64,000 nucleotides of DNA from Kordia algicida OT-1 (GCF_000154725.1 NZ_DS544873.1:3571339-3635338), one strand, 5' to 3'; positions 1 to 8,409 are shown, numbered from the stretch's first letter. Notes: a model not told the origin generated them from the sequence alone. Numbers and translations are program-made.

Positions 1-282
1 GTTGATGCTCTGAATCAGGGAATGCGAATTGACTTGAATACACACGGAATTCGCGTAGGTGCCATAAATCCTGGATTGGTTGCAACCGAATTTAGCGATG
101 TGCGTTTTAAAGGCGATGAAGATCGTGCTGAGAAAGTTTATCAAGGATATCAACCTTTGACTCCACAAGATGTTGCTGAAACTGCCTATTTTATTATATC
201 ACGACCGCCACATGTAAATATTGCCGATTTGACCATGATGTGTACGGCGCAAGCTTCGAGTACGATTGTAAAGAAATCATAA
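1..282 (+). CDS. SDR family oxidoreductase, C-terminal fragment
   Basis: The reading frame is already open at base 1 and runs to TAA at 280-282, so only about the last 93 residues are present. The segment HGIRVGAINPGLVATEF is the conserved stretch after the SDR active site, with the PG motif that closes over the cofactor. LTPQDVAETAYFIISRP is the usual C-terminal helix of the YdfG/serine 3-dehydrogenase-like group. Known for the family: NAD(P)-dependent oxidation or reduction of small alcohols or hydroxy acids in the cytoplasm. The catalytic Ser-Tyr-Lys part lies upstream of the window. The stop codon shares a base with the next start (TAATG), so the two genes are translationally coupled. The substrate cannot be inferred. 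Confidence 0.85.
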   Translation, partial: VDALNQGMRIDLNTHGIRVGAINPGLVATEFSDVRFKGDEDRAEKVYQGYQPLTPQDVAETAYFIISRPPHVNIADLTMMCTAQASSTIVKKS

Positions 283-911
283 TGTATAACAAACCCTATA
301 CTTCTTGGCGAAATTTAGTATTGAACTATACCAATGATGAAACATTACTGATTCAACTTTGGGAAGAAATCAATAAAAAATATACTTCAAGTCGGCGTCG
401 TTATCACAACTTAGATCATATCAATTATATGTTGAAATTAGCTTCAAAAAACAAAGCTGATTTCAATGATTTTGATATATTACTTTTTGCCATTTGGTAC
501 CACGATATTATCTATAAAGCGACCAAAAGTAACAATGAATTGAAAAGTGCCGAATTTGCTCAAAAACAACTAAAAAAGCTTCAAATTGATACAAAAAGGA
601 TAGAAAATTGCTTTAATTTGATCGTTTCCACAAAAAAACATGAAATCATAAACACTAAAAATCAAGATAATGCCTATCTTTTAGACTTCGATTTGGCAAT
701 TTTGGGAACTTCTTGGGAAAGCTATAAAGCCTATACTCAAAAAATTCGCAAAGAATATAACATGTTTCCAGATTTCATGTACAATAAAGGAAGAAAGAAA
801 GTATTGCAGCATTTCTTAGAACGTCCACGAATTTATTACACCGAAAAATACTACGATTTATGGGAAACCATCGCTAGAGAAAACATTCAAAAAGAACTCA
901 CTTTGTTATGA
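282..911 (+). CDS. HD-superfamily metal-dependent phosphohydrolase
   Basis: A soluble protein of about 209 residues with the pattern of the predicted metal-dependent HD phosphohydrolases (COG4339-like). It has an N-terminal YHNLDHI, then AIWYHDIIY containing the HD pair, then a later LLDFDLAILG with the distal Asp. These residues would hold the metal ions. An in-frame ATG exists 42 bases further upstream inside the SDR gene, but the ATG at 282 is preferred because it overlaps the SDR stop as TAATG and starts the recognisable domain. The end overlaps the next gene by four bases (ATGA). The substrate is unknown. Known relatives hydrolyse phosphate esters or nucleotides. Confidence 0.75.
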   Translation: MYNKPYTSWRNLVLNYTNDETLLIQLWEEINKKYTSSRRRYHNLDHINYMLKLASKNKADFNDFDILLFAIWYHDIIYKATKSNNELKSAEFAQKQLKKLQIDTKRIENCFNLIVSTKKHEIINTKNQDNAYLLDFDLAILGTSWESYKAYTQKIRKEYNMFPDFMYNKGRKKVLQHFLERPRIYYTEKYYDLWETIARENIQKELTLL

Positions 912-2044
912 TTAATAAACGCCTTTTGATTAAAAACTTGCTCGCTCATAACGACGAGAATAGTTTTTATGATAAAAAGCGAAAGTTGAATATTGGCGAA
1001 AAAGAAGGAAAAGCAAAGTTTCTTAAACATATTTGCGCGCTTTCCAACAGCAATCCTGCAAATAATTCATACATCGTAATTGGTGTGGAAGATGAAGATA
1101 ATAAGATTGTTGGTGTCGATTTTTTTGATGATAGTAAGATTCAAAACCTCATCAATGCGTATTTGGCAAATCCGCCAATGGTACAATATGAAAATATCTA
1201 CTTTCCGCATTTGCCCAAAGGAAAAGTTGTGGGTTTGGTGACCATTCGCCCAAATGCTGAAATTACCTCGCTTCGTAAGAATATCTGGAAGTATTACGGT
1301 GGTTCTGTTTTTATGCGTGATGGCAGTATTTCCATGCCAAAAGTGTATGATATTAAGATTAAAGATGTGAACTCCGATATTGTAAAAACCATTGAAAAAA
1401 GTGCGCAGAATAACATCAAACTTACGTTGGATAGCGTGATTAATTTCATCACGAATGAACACAAAAATCTAGAATCACATTACCAAGTTTTTAAAGAACA
1501 ATTTATTGTCTGTTGGGCAGGAATTAAGCAAAAAAAGCATGATAAAACCTTTTATTCTCGTGTAGATATTGAATTGATTAACGAGCAAGTAAAATTATTT
1601 TATTCCGCCTTAGATCAGGTTGAAATTACCTATACAGAAGATGTATTTACCATTGTAGAATATGTGCCACTTGGCTTGCAAAACAAAAATAAATATTATC
1701 CGTTGGAAAAAGTAACCATCACGTTTCAGCCAAACGGAATGTACTCTGTAGCTACCAATTTGATTTTTGAAGCGCCACAATTCAACAAAATAACCTTGCA
1801 TCATATTTACAATACTAATAATACTATTTTACAGAAACTACAAAAAAATCAGCAACTTAACGAAGATGAAGATGGCGATTTACGCAACCTTCCCGCTACC
1901 TATATGATTTGTTATTTGAATGGTTTTCACGAAGCCAAAGACAAATTAGACCAAGCAAAACCACTTTTAAAAAACTACGATAAAGATGTGTACGAACTTT
2001 ACAAAGCAACTATTCGAATTTTGCGGAAAATAAAGTATAACTAA
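908..2044 (+). CDS. AlbA_2 (Schlafen-type) domain protein
   Basis: 378 residues. Residues about 20-130 fit the AlbA_2/Schlafen core found at the N-terminus of many bacterial 'ATP-binding' regulators: KEGKAKFLKHICALSNS, then YIVIGVEDEDNKIVGVD, then a helix and LVTIRPN. The remaining 240 residues show no domain I can name. In other proteins AlbA_2 binds nucleic acid or cleaves RNA, and it is often found in transcriptional regulators or defence proteins. It starts inside the HD gene through an ATGA overlap, so SDR-HD-AlbA_2 read as one transcript. It is just upstream of the NAD/ADP-ribose cluster, but there is no proof it belongs to it. Confidence 0.7.
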   Translation: MINKRLLIKNLLAHNDENSFYDKKRKLNIGEKEGKAKFLKHICALSNSNPANNSYIVIGVEDEDNKIVGVDFFDDSKIQNLINAYLANPPMVQYENIYFPHLPKGKVVGLVTIRPNAEITSLRKNIWKYYGGSVFMRDGSISMPKVYDIKIKDVNSDIVKTIEKSAQNNIKLTLDSVINFITNEHKNLESHYQVFKEQFIVCWAGIKQKKHDKTFYSRVDIELINEQVKLFYSALDQVEITYTEDVFTIVEYVPLGLQNKNKYYPLEKVTITFQPNGMYSVATNLIFEAPQFNKITLHHIYNTNNTILQKLQKNQQLNEDEDGDLRNLPATYMICYLNGFHEAKDKLDQAKPLLKNYDKDVYELYKATIRILRKIKYN

Positions 2045-2051
2045 TCTGTTT

Positions 2052-2258
2052 TTGGGCGCTATTGATTCACAACATGAAAAAGAATCTCCTATTTTTTTAT
2101 TAATTTTCTTATTTCTAGTATTTCTTCTTTTTTTGCATTCATACATTGCCATGATAGTTGGTGGCGTCGTTTTGACAAGAGTTATAGAGATTGTATTATT
2201 TGTTATTTTTATCACTATTCTCGTTTTTAGTTTTTCTACAGCTCATAAAGATGAATAA
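2052..2258 (+). CDS. Possible small two-helix membrane protein
   Basis: A 68-residue frame that needs a TTG start. It contains two strongly hydrophobic stretches (about residues 14-31 and 32-60) and a charged tail, which would suit a small inner-membrane protein. It sits 7 bases after the AlbA_2 gene and ends just before the NrtR-like gene. No family is recognised. The non-ATG start and lack of a motif make it uncertain, and the stretch may simply be an AT-rich spacer. Confidence 0.35.
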   Translation: MGAIDSQHEKESPIFLLIFLFLVFLLFLHSYIAMIVGGVVLTRVIEIVLFVIFITILVFSFSTAHKDE

Positions 2259-2288
2259 TTGTTACAAAGTAATTCGTATTTTTGTCCC

Positions 2289-2966
2289 ATGATGCAAAAC
2301 ATTCGTGTAGCTGTAGATGCCGTGGTATTTGGATACAAAGACCACCAATTAAACGTACTTTTAATCAAAAGAAAAGTTGCGCCTTTTCAAGGTTCATGGG
2401 CATTGCCTGGCGGTTTGGTATTGGAAAATGAAAGTTTAGAAGCTGCCGTAGAACGTGAATTAAAAGAAGAAACCAACGTTACTATCGATTATTTAGAGCA
2501 ACTCTATTCGTTTGGAAAACCTGATCGCGATCCGCGAAATCGAGTCGTTTCTGTAGCATACTTTGCATTGGTAAAACCATCACATCACAAAATAAAAGCG
2601 GATACCGACGCGCAAGATGTTGCTTGGTTTCCTATCAACGAATTGCCAGAATTAGCGTTCGATCATCACCTCATTTTAGACAAAGCAAAAACGCGTTTGC
2701 GCAACAAACTCACGTACGAGCCTATTGGTTTTGACTTGCTTTCGAATAAATTTCTATTCTCCGATTTGGAAAAACTCTACATGACCATTTTGGAGAAAAA
2801 AATTGATCGTAGAAACTTCCGTAAAAAAATTATGAGTTTCGAAATCTTGGAAGAACTCGACGAAAAAGTTTCTGAAGGACGTGGAAGACCTGCAAATCTG
2901 TTCAAATTCAACAAAAAACAATACTTCAAACTACAAAAAGAAGGTTTCCTATTTGATATTAAGTAA
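2289..2966 (+). CDS. NrtR-type NUDIX/winged-helix transcriptional regulator
   Basis: About 225 residues in two domains. Residues 5-130 are a NUDIX fold with SWALPGGLV and the box region ENESLEAAVERELKEETNV. The box glycine expected after EE is replaced (EETNV), as is common in regulators that bind rather than hydrolyse their ligand. Residues about 150-225 form a winged helix (FRKKIMSFEIL, then GRGRPANLFKFN). This is the architecture of NrtR/AraR regulators; NrtR senses ADP-ribose or NAD-derived nucleotides and represses NAD genes. Its position before a NAD/ADP-ribose cluster fits NrtR much better than sugar control. ATG-ATG at 2289/2292 is chosen over an upstream TTG at 2259. A TAttTTTG element at 2277-2284 lies almost at the start, suggesting a very short leader. 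Confidence 0.8.
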   Translation: MMQNIRVAVDAVVFGYKDHQLNVLLIKRKVAPFQGSWALPGGLVLENESLEAAVERELKEETNVTIDYLEQLYSFGKPDRDPRNRVVSVAYFALVKPSHHKIKADTDAQDVAWFPINELPELAFDHHLILDKAKTRLRNKLTYEPIGFDLLSNKFLFSDLEKLYMTILEKKIDRRNFRKKIMSFEILEELDEKVSEGRGRPANLFKFNKKQYFKLQKEGFLFDIK

Positions 2967-3504
2967 GTTTCTTTTCAGGATAACTTTGAGTCTTCTGAAT
3001 ATATTTCAGAATGTATAGAGAGGTATTTTGTAAATCATAGTTTTTTATCACGAATTGTCTTTTTTACTATTTTTTCTTTTAAAATATTTTCACAAATTAC
3101 GCACTGTTGCGGGAAACTGAATATATGTAAACTAAGAACTCATCTTTACCTTGAGCGAAGTCAAAATAGAATCTTTTAATTTTTCAATCATTACATCTTT
3201 TAATTAAAATTTGGGCGTGCCCGCAAACGGTCAGGCTTTCGGTTATATCTTTTTTCAAAACTTGTCATTGCGAGACAAATTTCCAATTTGTTGTGGCAAT
3301 CCGTTTCTCTACATGCGGATTACTTCGTCGCAAACTCCTCGTAAAGACGTATCAAAAACAAAAAAAAGGATGCCACCTCAATCCTTCACGCGAACTACTG
3401 CTTCATTTGTCGCTGAGTGGAAATAAAAAACAACCTTTTATCAATCTTTTAATGCTTAAATCTTTCAATCTCAAAATAATTAATGTAAAAAATACACAAA
3501 ATAA
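2967..3504. other. Intergenic stretch without a gene, holding repeat remnants
   Basis: 538 bases between the NrtR-like gene and the promoter of the PRPP-synthetase-like gene. I see no credible coding frame. It contains the sequence GGGCGTGCCCGC near 3213 followed by a CAGGCTTTCGG stretch, and a longer interspersed repeat at 3264-3349 (separate entry). Shorter pieces such as ACCTTGAGCGAAGTCAAAA near 3152 resemble the GAGCGGAGTCGAAGTG repeat found elsewhere in the window. Confidence 0.6.
3264..3349. repeat. Interspersed repeat of the GTCATTGCGAG...CTCGTAAAGACG type
   Basis: Begins GTCATTGCGAG and ends CTCCTCGTAAAGACG, with TTCGTCGCAAACTCC inside. The two ends are imperfect inverted copies (CATTGCGAG against CTCGTAAAG), so the transcript can fold into a long hairpin. 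This is a non-coding repeat type common in Flavobacteriaceae intergenic DNA. Confidence 0.55.
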
Positions 3505-3536
3505 TTTGTAGAACGAAAAAAGCATTCTATATTTGC
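3505..3536 (+). promoter_or_regulatory. Bacteroidota promoter of the NAD/ADP-ribose cluster
   Basis: TTTG at 3505-3508, a 19-base spacer, then TATATTTGC at 3528-3536. This matches the Bacteroidota primary sigma consensus TTTG-N19-TAnnTTTG exactly. Transcription would start near 3541, giving a leader of about 12 bases before the ATG at 3554. It is the clearest promoter in the first 20 kb and probably drives the whole cluster. Confidence 0.8.
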
Positions 3537-3545
3537 GTACAAATA
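3530..3545. promoter_or_regulatory. Palindrome over the -7 element, candidate operator
   Basis: TATTTG-CGTA-CAAATA is a perfect 6-base inverted repeat around a 4-base centre. It covers the second half of the -7 element and the expected transcription start. A repressor bound here would block initiation. The NrtR-like regulator encoded 560 bases upstream is the obvious candidate. That link is inference. Confidence 0.45.
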
Positions 3546-3553
3546 ACGCTAAT

Positions 3554-4369
3554 ATGAAATACTTACATTTAGATTCGAGCTTTACTCCTTTTGAAAAATC
3601 AATTGACTTTGAGTCATTTACATTTTCTGGCGGTGAGCCACATATCAAAATCAAAGAAAACGTACATGAAGCTGTAACCATTACACAACGCATTAGGTCT
3701 TTCAATGATTTAGGAATGATTTTATTAGCAACAGATGCATTGCGCAGAATGCACGTAAAAGATATCAACCTGTTCATTCCGTATGTTCCCGCAGCGCGTC
3801 AAGATCGTGTGATGGTTTCAGGAGAACCGTTAAGTATCAAAGTCTATGCAAACCTCATCAACAGTCAAAAATATCAAAAAGTCACTGTTTTTGATCCGCA
3901 TTCGGAAGTCACACCCGCGTTATTGAACAATATAGAAGTTATTGACAATCACGAATATGTAAAACAATGTTTGGAAACCATCAAAGACGAAATCGTATTA
4001 ATTTCTCCCGATGGTGGCGCGTTAAAAAAAATATACAAACTATCGGCATATTTAGGAGGAATTGAAGTGATTGAATGTTCTAAAAAACGCGATGTAAAAA
4101 CAGGAAAACTATCGGGTTTCACGGTGTATACTGACGATTTGAATGGAAAAACCGCCGTAGTTGTAGACGATATTTGTGATGGTGGTGGCACGTTTTTAGG
4201 ACTCGGAAAAGCATTGAAAGAAAAAAATGTGGGCGATTTACACTTAATCGTAAGTCACGGCATATTTAACAAAGGATTTAAAGAACTAAAAAGTATATAT
4301 AAAACAATTTTCACTACAAACTCATTTAGAGATATAGCATCGGAAAAAGTAGTACAGGTACAGTTATAG
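3554..4369 (+). CDS. PRPP-synthetase-like phosphoribosyl/ADP-ribosyl pyrophosphokinase
   Basis: 271 residues from the ATG at 3554, clearly shorter than housekeeping Prs (about 310). Prs landmarks are present: PYVPAARQDR (76-85), VFDPHSEV (112-119), SPDGGALKK (151-159) and the PRPP loop AVVVDDICDGGGTF (201-214). The known Prs reaction transfers pyrophosphate from ATP to ribose 5-phosphate. Short Prs homologues in NAD-linked clusters can act in NAD salvage; in the NARP1 pathway the related Adps pyrophosphorylates ADP-ribose. Which substrate applies here is undecided. Surrounded by ADP-ribose-releasing enzymes, ADP-ribose is a reasonable guess, but no nicotinamide/nicotinate transferase partner lies in the window. 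It is the first gene after a strong promoter. A start further upstream is excluded because it would overlap the promoter. Confidence 0.85.
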   Translation: MKYLHLDSSFTPFEKSIDFESFTFSGGEPHIKIKENVHEAVTITQRIRSFNDLGMILLATDALRRMHVKDINLFIPYVPAARQDRVMVSGEPLSIKVYANLINSQKYQKVTVFDPHSEVTPALLNNIEVIDNHEYVKQCLETIKDEIVLISPDGGALKKIYKLSAYLGGIEVIECSKKRDVKTGKLSGFTVYTDDLNGKTAVVVDDICDGGGTFLGLGKALKEKNVGDLHLIVSHGIFNKGFKELKSIYKTIFTTNSFRDIASEKVVQVQL

Positions 4370-4397
4370 AGTTGTGAGTTGTGAGTTGTGAGTTGTG
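4370..4397. repeat. Four tandem copies of the 7-mer AGTTGTG
   Basis: Four exact consecutive copies begin one base after the stop of the PRPP-synthetase-like gene and are followed by an A-tract. Such a short tandem array may change length by slippage. It lies in the 137-base spacer between the first two genes of the cluster and might affect transcript continuity. Confidence 0.8.
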
Positions 4398-4506
4398 AAA
4401 AAAAACAAATTAACGAATACACGAAAAGCAAATTAACAAAAACTCTAAACCAATAATTTAGATAAACAACATAGAATCAAATATTTAAAATTTAAAACAA
4501 AAGATT

Positions 4507-5451
4507 ATGAACTTATTAGAACGCTTACAAGGAGGAATATTTGGAGTTGCTACAGGCGACGCTTTGGGCGTTCCAGTAGAGTTCAATTCCAGAAGTTACC
4601 TAACACAAAATCCTGTAAAAGGTATGATGGGTTATATGTGTTGGAATCAACCACCTGGAACTTGGTCAGATGATTCTTCACTAACCTTATGTCTTACCGA
4701 AAGTTTGTCGAATGGTTATGATATAGAAAATATCGGAAAAACATTTGTCAAATGGTACAAAGAAGGATATTGGGGCGCACATCACAAAGTATTTGATATT
4801 GGAGGAACTACCAGACATACATTAGACAGAATTGTTAAAGGTGAATCGGCTTACTTTTCAGGAAATATCTTTGAAGAAGACAACGGAAATGGTTCATTAA
4901 TGCGCACATTACCTTTAGTATATTTCTTAAAAGATGTTGAAAAAATTGAAGATCGTTATCAAATTATCAAAGATGTTTCAGCAATTACACATGCTCATTT
5001 TAGATCGGTTTTTGCCTGTTTTATCTATGTGGAATTTGGGCTGCTATTATTGAATGGAACCGAGAAGTTTCAGGCCTATAAAGAAGTCAAAAAAATTGTG
5101 AATTTATTCAGCGAAACACACGAATTCAATACTAACGAAACTGATTTATTTGAAAAAATATTACAAAACGATATTTTCGAATACAGAAATGAAGAAATTC
5201 GTGCTAGCGGTTATGTTTTACATTCTTTAGAAGCTTCATTATGGTGTTTTTTAACCACTGATTCATACCAAGAATGTGTATTAAAAGCAGTCAACTTAGG
5301 AGAAGATACCGATACAACTGCCGCAATTGCTGGCGGATTAGCAGGATTGTATTATGGATTTAACACCATTCCAGAAACATGGAAATTTCAATTGGCACGT
5401 TATGACGACATTCAAAATCTAATTGATCGTTTCCACAAAAGTATTATTTAA
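4507..5451 (+). CDS. ADP-ribosylglycohydrolase family protein (copy 1)
   Basis: 314 residues, the full length of the DraG/ARH fold. The signature elements are GVATGDALG (13-21), GTWSDDSSLTL (51-61) with the paired Asp that bind Mg2+, and GEDTDTTAAIAGG near 265-280, which supplies the C-terminal metal ligands. Family knowledge: removal of ADP-ribose from modified arginine, serine, nucleic-acid ends or O-acetyl-ADP-ribose. This copy has the WSDD form, unlike the FTDD form of the other two copies in the cluster, so its substrate may differ. It follows the PRPP-synthetase-like gene by 137 bases and precedes NADAR by 43 bases. Confidence 0.9.
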   Translation: MNLLERLQGGIFGVATGDALGVPVEFNSRSYLTQNPVKGMMGYMCWNQPPGTWSDDSSLTLCLTESLSNGYDIENIGKTFVKWYKEGYWGAHHKVFDIGGTTRHTLDRIVKGESAYFSGNIFEEDNGNGSLMRTLPLVYFLKDVEKIEDRYQIIKDVSAITHAHFRSVFACFIYVEFGLLLLNGTEKFQAYKEVKKIVNLFSETHEFNTNETDLFEKILQNDIFEYRNEEIRASGYVLHSLEASLWCFLTTDSYQECVLKAVNLGEDTDTTAAIAGGLAGLYYGFNTIPETWKFQLARYDDIQNLIDRFHKSII

Positions 5452-5494
5452 CATCTCGATAATGCTCAATGTGTCATGTTTAAAATTTACAAAA

Positions 5495-6055
5495 ATGAAA
5501 CACACATTACAACATATACAACAACGTTTCAACGAACAAGAAACCTTGAAATTCCTCTTTTTTTGGGGACATCAACCTTCTAAAGATGGAAGTATTACCA
5601 AAAGCTGTTTCAGTCAATGGTGGGAAGATGCATTTACAGTTAACAACGAAATATATAAAACTGCCGAACATTGGATGATGGCAGAAAAAGCACGTATTTT
5701 TAACAATAGTGAAATTCGAAAAGAAATTTTAATGGCAAGTCATCCGCATGACGCAAAAAAGCTTGGAAGAAAAGTCAAAAACTTTGATCCAATTATTTGG
5801 GATGAACACAAATTCAACGTAGTTGTGGAAGGAAACTATCATAAATTTTCACAACATGAAGATTTAAAACAATTTCTATTAAATACAAAAAACAGAATTT
5901 TGGTAGAAGCCAGTCCAAGAGATCGAATTTGGGGAATTGGAATGAGCGAAAAAAACGAAAAAGCAACAAATCCGAATCTTTGGCGAGGACAAAATCTACT
6001 AGGTTTTGCCTTAATGGAAGTTCGAGATCATTTAAAAAAAGATGCTAAAATTTAA
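5495..6055 (+). CDS. NADAR family ADP-ribose glycosidase
   Basis: 186 residues from the ATG at 5495. The frame is open further upstream inside the preceding gene, but the NADAR domain begins only after this Met. Conserved elements are FFWGHQPS (22-29), FSQWWEDAF (39-47), KTAEHWMMAEKA (55-66) and EASPRDRIWGIGM (138-150), all typical of NADAR (DUF1768, YbiA-like). Known members remove ADP-ribose from guanine bases of nucleic acids, or act on ribosylated intermediates in riboflavin synthesis. Together with a macrodomain and three ADP-ribosylglycohydrolases this is a fourth type of ADP-ribose eraser in one cluster. Confidence 0.9.
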   Translation: MKHTLQHIQQRFNEQETLKFLFFWGHQPSKDGSITKSCFSQWWEDAFTVNNEIYKTAEHWMMAEKARIFNNSEIRKEILMASHPHDAKKLGRKVKNFDPIIWDEHKFNVVVEGNYHKFSQHEDLKQFLLNTKNRILVEASPRDRIWGIGMSEKNEKATNPNLWRGQNLLGFALMEVRDHLKKDAKI

Positions 6056-6112
6056 AGTCAAGATTAGAAGCAATTTAAAATTTAGCATACAACATTCAAA
6101 ATTTCAAAAAAC

Positions 6113-6979
6113 ATGAAACTCACCATACACGGATACTCAACTGCATTATACGCAACATGGTACTTTATAGAAGAACTAGGAATATTATTTGATGCGGGCG
6201 ATGGTGTTTGTGCAAATTTACTAGGAAAAGCAGGAAAGATAAAACACGCATTTATCTCGCATGCCGATAGAGATCATTTGACAGGTTTATTACAATTCAA
6301 TCAACTATTTGCCGGATTAAAACCTACCATTTACTATCCAAAAGATGCAGGTTCATTTCCGTTTTTAAACGATTTCTTTACCAAATTTGATCCGCATAAC
6401 AAAGGAACAAACTGGCAAGCAATTAAAGATAAAGCAATCTTTTCTGTCAAGAATTCAATTCAGGTTGAAGCGATTGAAAACGGTCATGTCGTACAACCTG
6501 GATTATTAAAAAGTTTAAGTTTTAAAGTATTTGAAACCAAGCGAAAACTCAAATCGAAGTTTGTGAATTTGAACAAAGAAGAATTAATCAACATCAAAAA
6601 AGAACACGGAGATCATTTCCTAACCAATGAACTCAAAAGAAACATCCTTTCATATTCTGGAGATACGCCAATTGAAGATTACGAACGTTATCACAACAGC
6701 GAAATTCTCATTCATGAAGCTACATTTATGACGAAAGAGGAAACAAATACGAAAGCATTCAAAAACAAACACAGTTCACTAGATGAAGTATTTAAAATGG
6801 TGGCAAATATCAAGATTGATAAACTGATCTTAGGACATTTTTCATCACGATACGATCAACATGAAATAGATAACGAAATTAAAAAACACATACAGCAGTA
6901 CAACATTAAAATTCCCGTACATCGGATTCCTGTTGGAAAAGCTGTTAAAAATATTTTGGCGCAAGAGCCAATCAATTAA
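6113..6979 (+). CDS. Metallo-beta-lactamase fold hydrolase, RNase Z-like
   Basis: 288 residues. Features of the MBL fold are GILFDAGDG (23-31), the metal motif HADRDH (50-55), [11 protein letters not shown] later, then HEATF and the final GHFSSRY. The usual HxHxDH appears here as HxDxDH, with Asp at position 52. The overall layout, with an extended middle part and a GHFSSRY-type end, resembles tRNase Z/ELAC relatives. Known relatives cut RNA 3' ends. In a cluster with KptA, an RNA-processing role is plausible but inferred. It ends one base before the macrodomain gene. Confidence 0.75.
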   Translation: MKLTIHGYSTALYATWYFIEELGILFDAGDGVCANLLGKAGKIKHAFISHADRDHLTGLLQFNQLFAGLKPTIYYPKDAGSFPFLNDFFTKFDPHNKGTNWQAIKDKAIFSVKNSIQVEAIENGHVVQPGLLKSLSFKVFETKRKLKSKFVNLNKEELINIKKEHGDHFLTNELKRNILSYSGDTPIEDYERYHNSEILIHEATFMTKEETNTKAFKNKHSSLDEVFKMVANIKIDKLILGHFSSRYDQHEIDNEIKKHIQQYNIKIPVHRIPVGKAVKNILAQEPIN

Positions 6980-6980
6980 A

Positions 6981-7502
6981 ATGAAAATAAAACTTTTACA
7001 AGCCGACATTACAACACTAAACGTAGACGCAATCGTCAATGCCGCCAACTCATCACTGCTTGGTGGTGGTGGCGTTGATGGCGCCATTCACAGAAAAGGC
7101 GGATCAGAAATTTTGGAAGCCTGTAAAAAAATAAGAACGCGACAAGGAAAATGTAACACTGGCGAAGCGGTCATTACTACGGCAGGAAAATTACCTTCTA
7201 AATTTGTAATTCACACCGTTGGACCAGTCTGGAATAACGGAGGAAAAAACAAAAAAGAACTATTAGCAAATTGCTATAAAAACAGTTTGGATTTGGCAAT
7301 TGAACACAACATCAAAACCATTGTATTTCCAAATATTAGCACAGGAATTTATAAATTTCCCAAACGATTAGCGGCTGAAATCGCTATCAAAACGGTTGCA
7401 ACATACGAATACAAAAACAAAATTGATGAACTCTATTTCTGTTGTTTCGATCAGGAGAATTATGAGATTTATCACGAATTATTAAAAAATGAACACACAT
7501 AG
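6981..7502 (+). CDS. Macrodomain protein (MacroD/YmdB type)
   Basis: 173 residues forming a single macrodomain. Visible are [19 protein letters not shown] (8-26) with the catalytic-type Asn, [11 protein letters not shown] (28-38) with the Asp that assists hydrolysis, [12 protein letters not shown], and ISTGIYKFP near 118-126 for the diphosphate. MacroD enzymes hydrolyse ADP-ribose from Asp/Glu residues, from O-acetyl-ADP-ribose (the sirtuin by-product) and from nucleic-acid ends. A sirtuin sits five genes downstream, so deacetylation of O-acetyl-ADP-ribose is a sensible role. The start at 6981, one base after the upstream stop, is chosen over an earlier in-frame start. The end overlaps the next gene by 14 bases. 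Confidence 0.92.
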   Translation: MKIKLLQADITTLNVDAIVNAANSSLLGGGGVDGAIHRKGGSEILEACKKIRTRQGKCNTGEAVITTAGKLPSKFVIHTVGPVWNNGGKNKKELLANCYKNSLDLAIEHNIKTIVFPNISTGIYKFPKRLAAEIAIKTVATYEYKNKIDELYFCCFDQENYEIYHELLKNEHT

Positions 7503-8406
7503 ATTACAATTAGCACAAAAATCACTGTTAGGAAATAGTATTGGTGACGCTTTTGGCGAAAGTTTCTTTGGTCCAGAAGATGCTATTTACAAGGCAATTT
7601 ACTTTCGTGAGATTCCACAAACGACTTGGGAATTCACAGATGATACAATTATGGCAATTGCAATCTATAGTTCACTAGAAAAATTCGGTGAAATCAATCA
7701 GGATTTTATTGCGGAAGCATTCGCTAGAAACTATCATTTAGATTTTAATCGCGGTTATGGACCTGCCATGCACAGAACGATGCGCGCTATTGAAACTGGA
7801 GAACACTGGAAAAAAGTCTCAAAAGCTGCTTTCAACGGAATGGGTTCAATGGGAAATGGTGGCGCCATGCGCGCAGGATTAATCGGAGCGTATTTTTATG
7901 ATGATTTACAAAAAGTAAAACAGCAAGCTTTTTTATCATCTGAAATCACGCACGCAAACGAAGAAGGTTGTGTGGGCGCAATGGCAGTTGCTATTGCGAC
8001 AGCGATCAATACACAATTACAAATTGATAACGAAACGCTTACACCAAACGAATTCATCAAAAAAGTAATTTCAGAATTACCAGATTGCGACACGACATCT
8101 AAGATTAAAAAATCAACAACGGTTTTGCCAAATTACGACATTAGAACAGTCGTTTCTATCTTAGGAAATGGTGTAAAAATGATTGCGCAAGATACGGTTC
8201 CGATTGCAATTTGGATTGCCGCGCATCATCAAACAAATTTCCAAGAAGCCATTTGGAGAGCTGTTTCCGCTTTGGGCGACAGAGATACCATTTGTGCAAT
8301 TGTGGGCGCAATTACGATGATGAATACGAAAGACAAACACATTCCAGCAGACTGGAAAAACAAAGTAGAAAACTGGCAGAAAAGCGAGTTTTATCAAAAG
8401 AATTAA
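7489..8406 (+). CDS. ADP-ribosylglycohydrolase family protein (copy 2)
   Basis: 305 residues with the ARH fold: [12 protein letters not shown] (15-26), [12 protein letters not shown] (47-58) with the Asp pair, [14 protein letters not shown] in the middle and [13 protein letters not shown] near 266-278 as the distal metal site. The distal motif is GDRDT where the other copies have GEDTDT or GGDTDT, so one acidic ligand position differs. It resembles the short crystallin J1-like ARH proteins. The role is removal of ADP-ribose from a protein, nucleic acid or small molecule. Its start lies within the macrodomain gene and the next gene follows after 3 bases, so translation is tightly coupled. Confidence 0.9.
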   Translation: MNTHRLQLAQKSLLGNSIGDAFGESFFGPEDAIYKAIYFREIPQTTWEFTDDTIMAIAIYSSLEKFGEINQDFIAEAFARNYHLDFNRGYGPAMHRTMRAIETGEHWKKVSKAAFNGMGSMGNGGAMRAGLIGAYFYDDLQKVKQQAFLSSEITHANEEGCVGAMAVAIATAINTQLQIDNETLTPNEFIKKVISELPDCDTTSKIKKSTTVLPNYDIRTVVSILGNGVKMIAQDTVPIAIWIAAHHQTNFQEAIWRAVSALGDRDTICAIVGAITMMNTKDKHIPADWKNKVENWQKSEFYQKN

Positions 8407-8409
8407 AAA

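Noticed and set aside
3211-3511. Two overlapping frames of about 70 codons in the 3.2-3.5 kb spacer
   Set aside because: They lie in interspersed repeat sequence, lack a start context and show no protein family.
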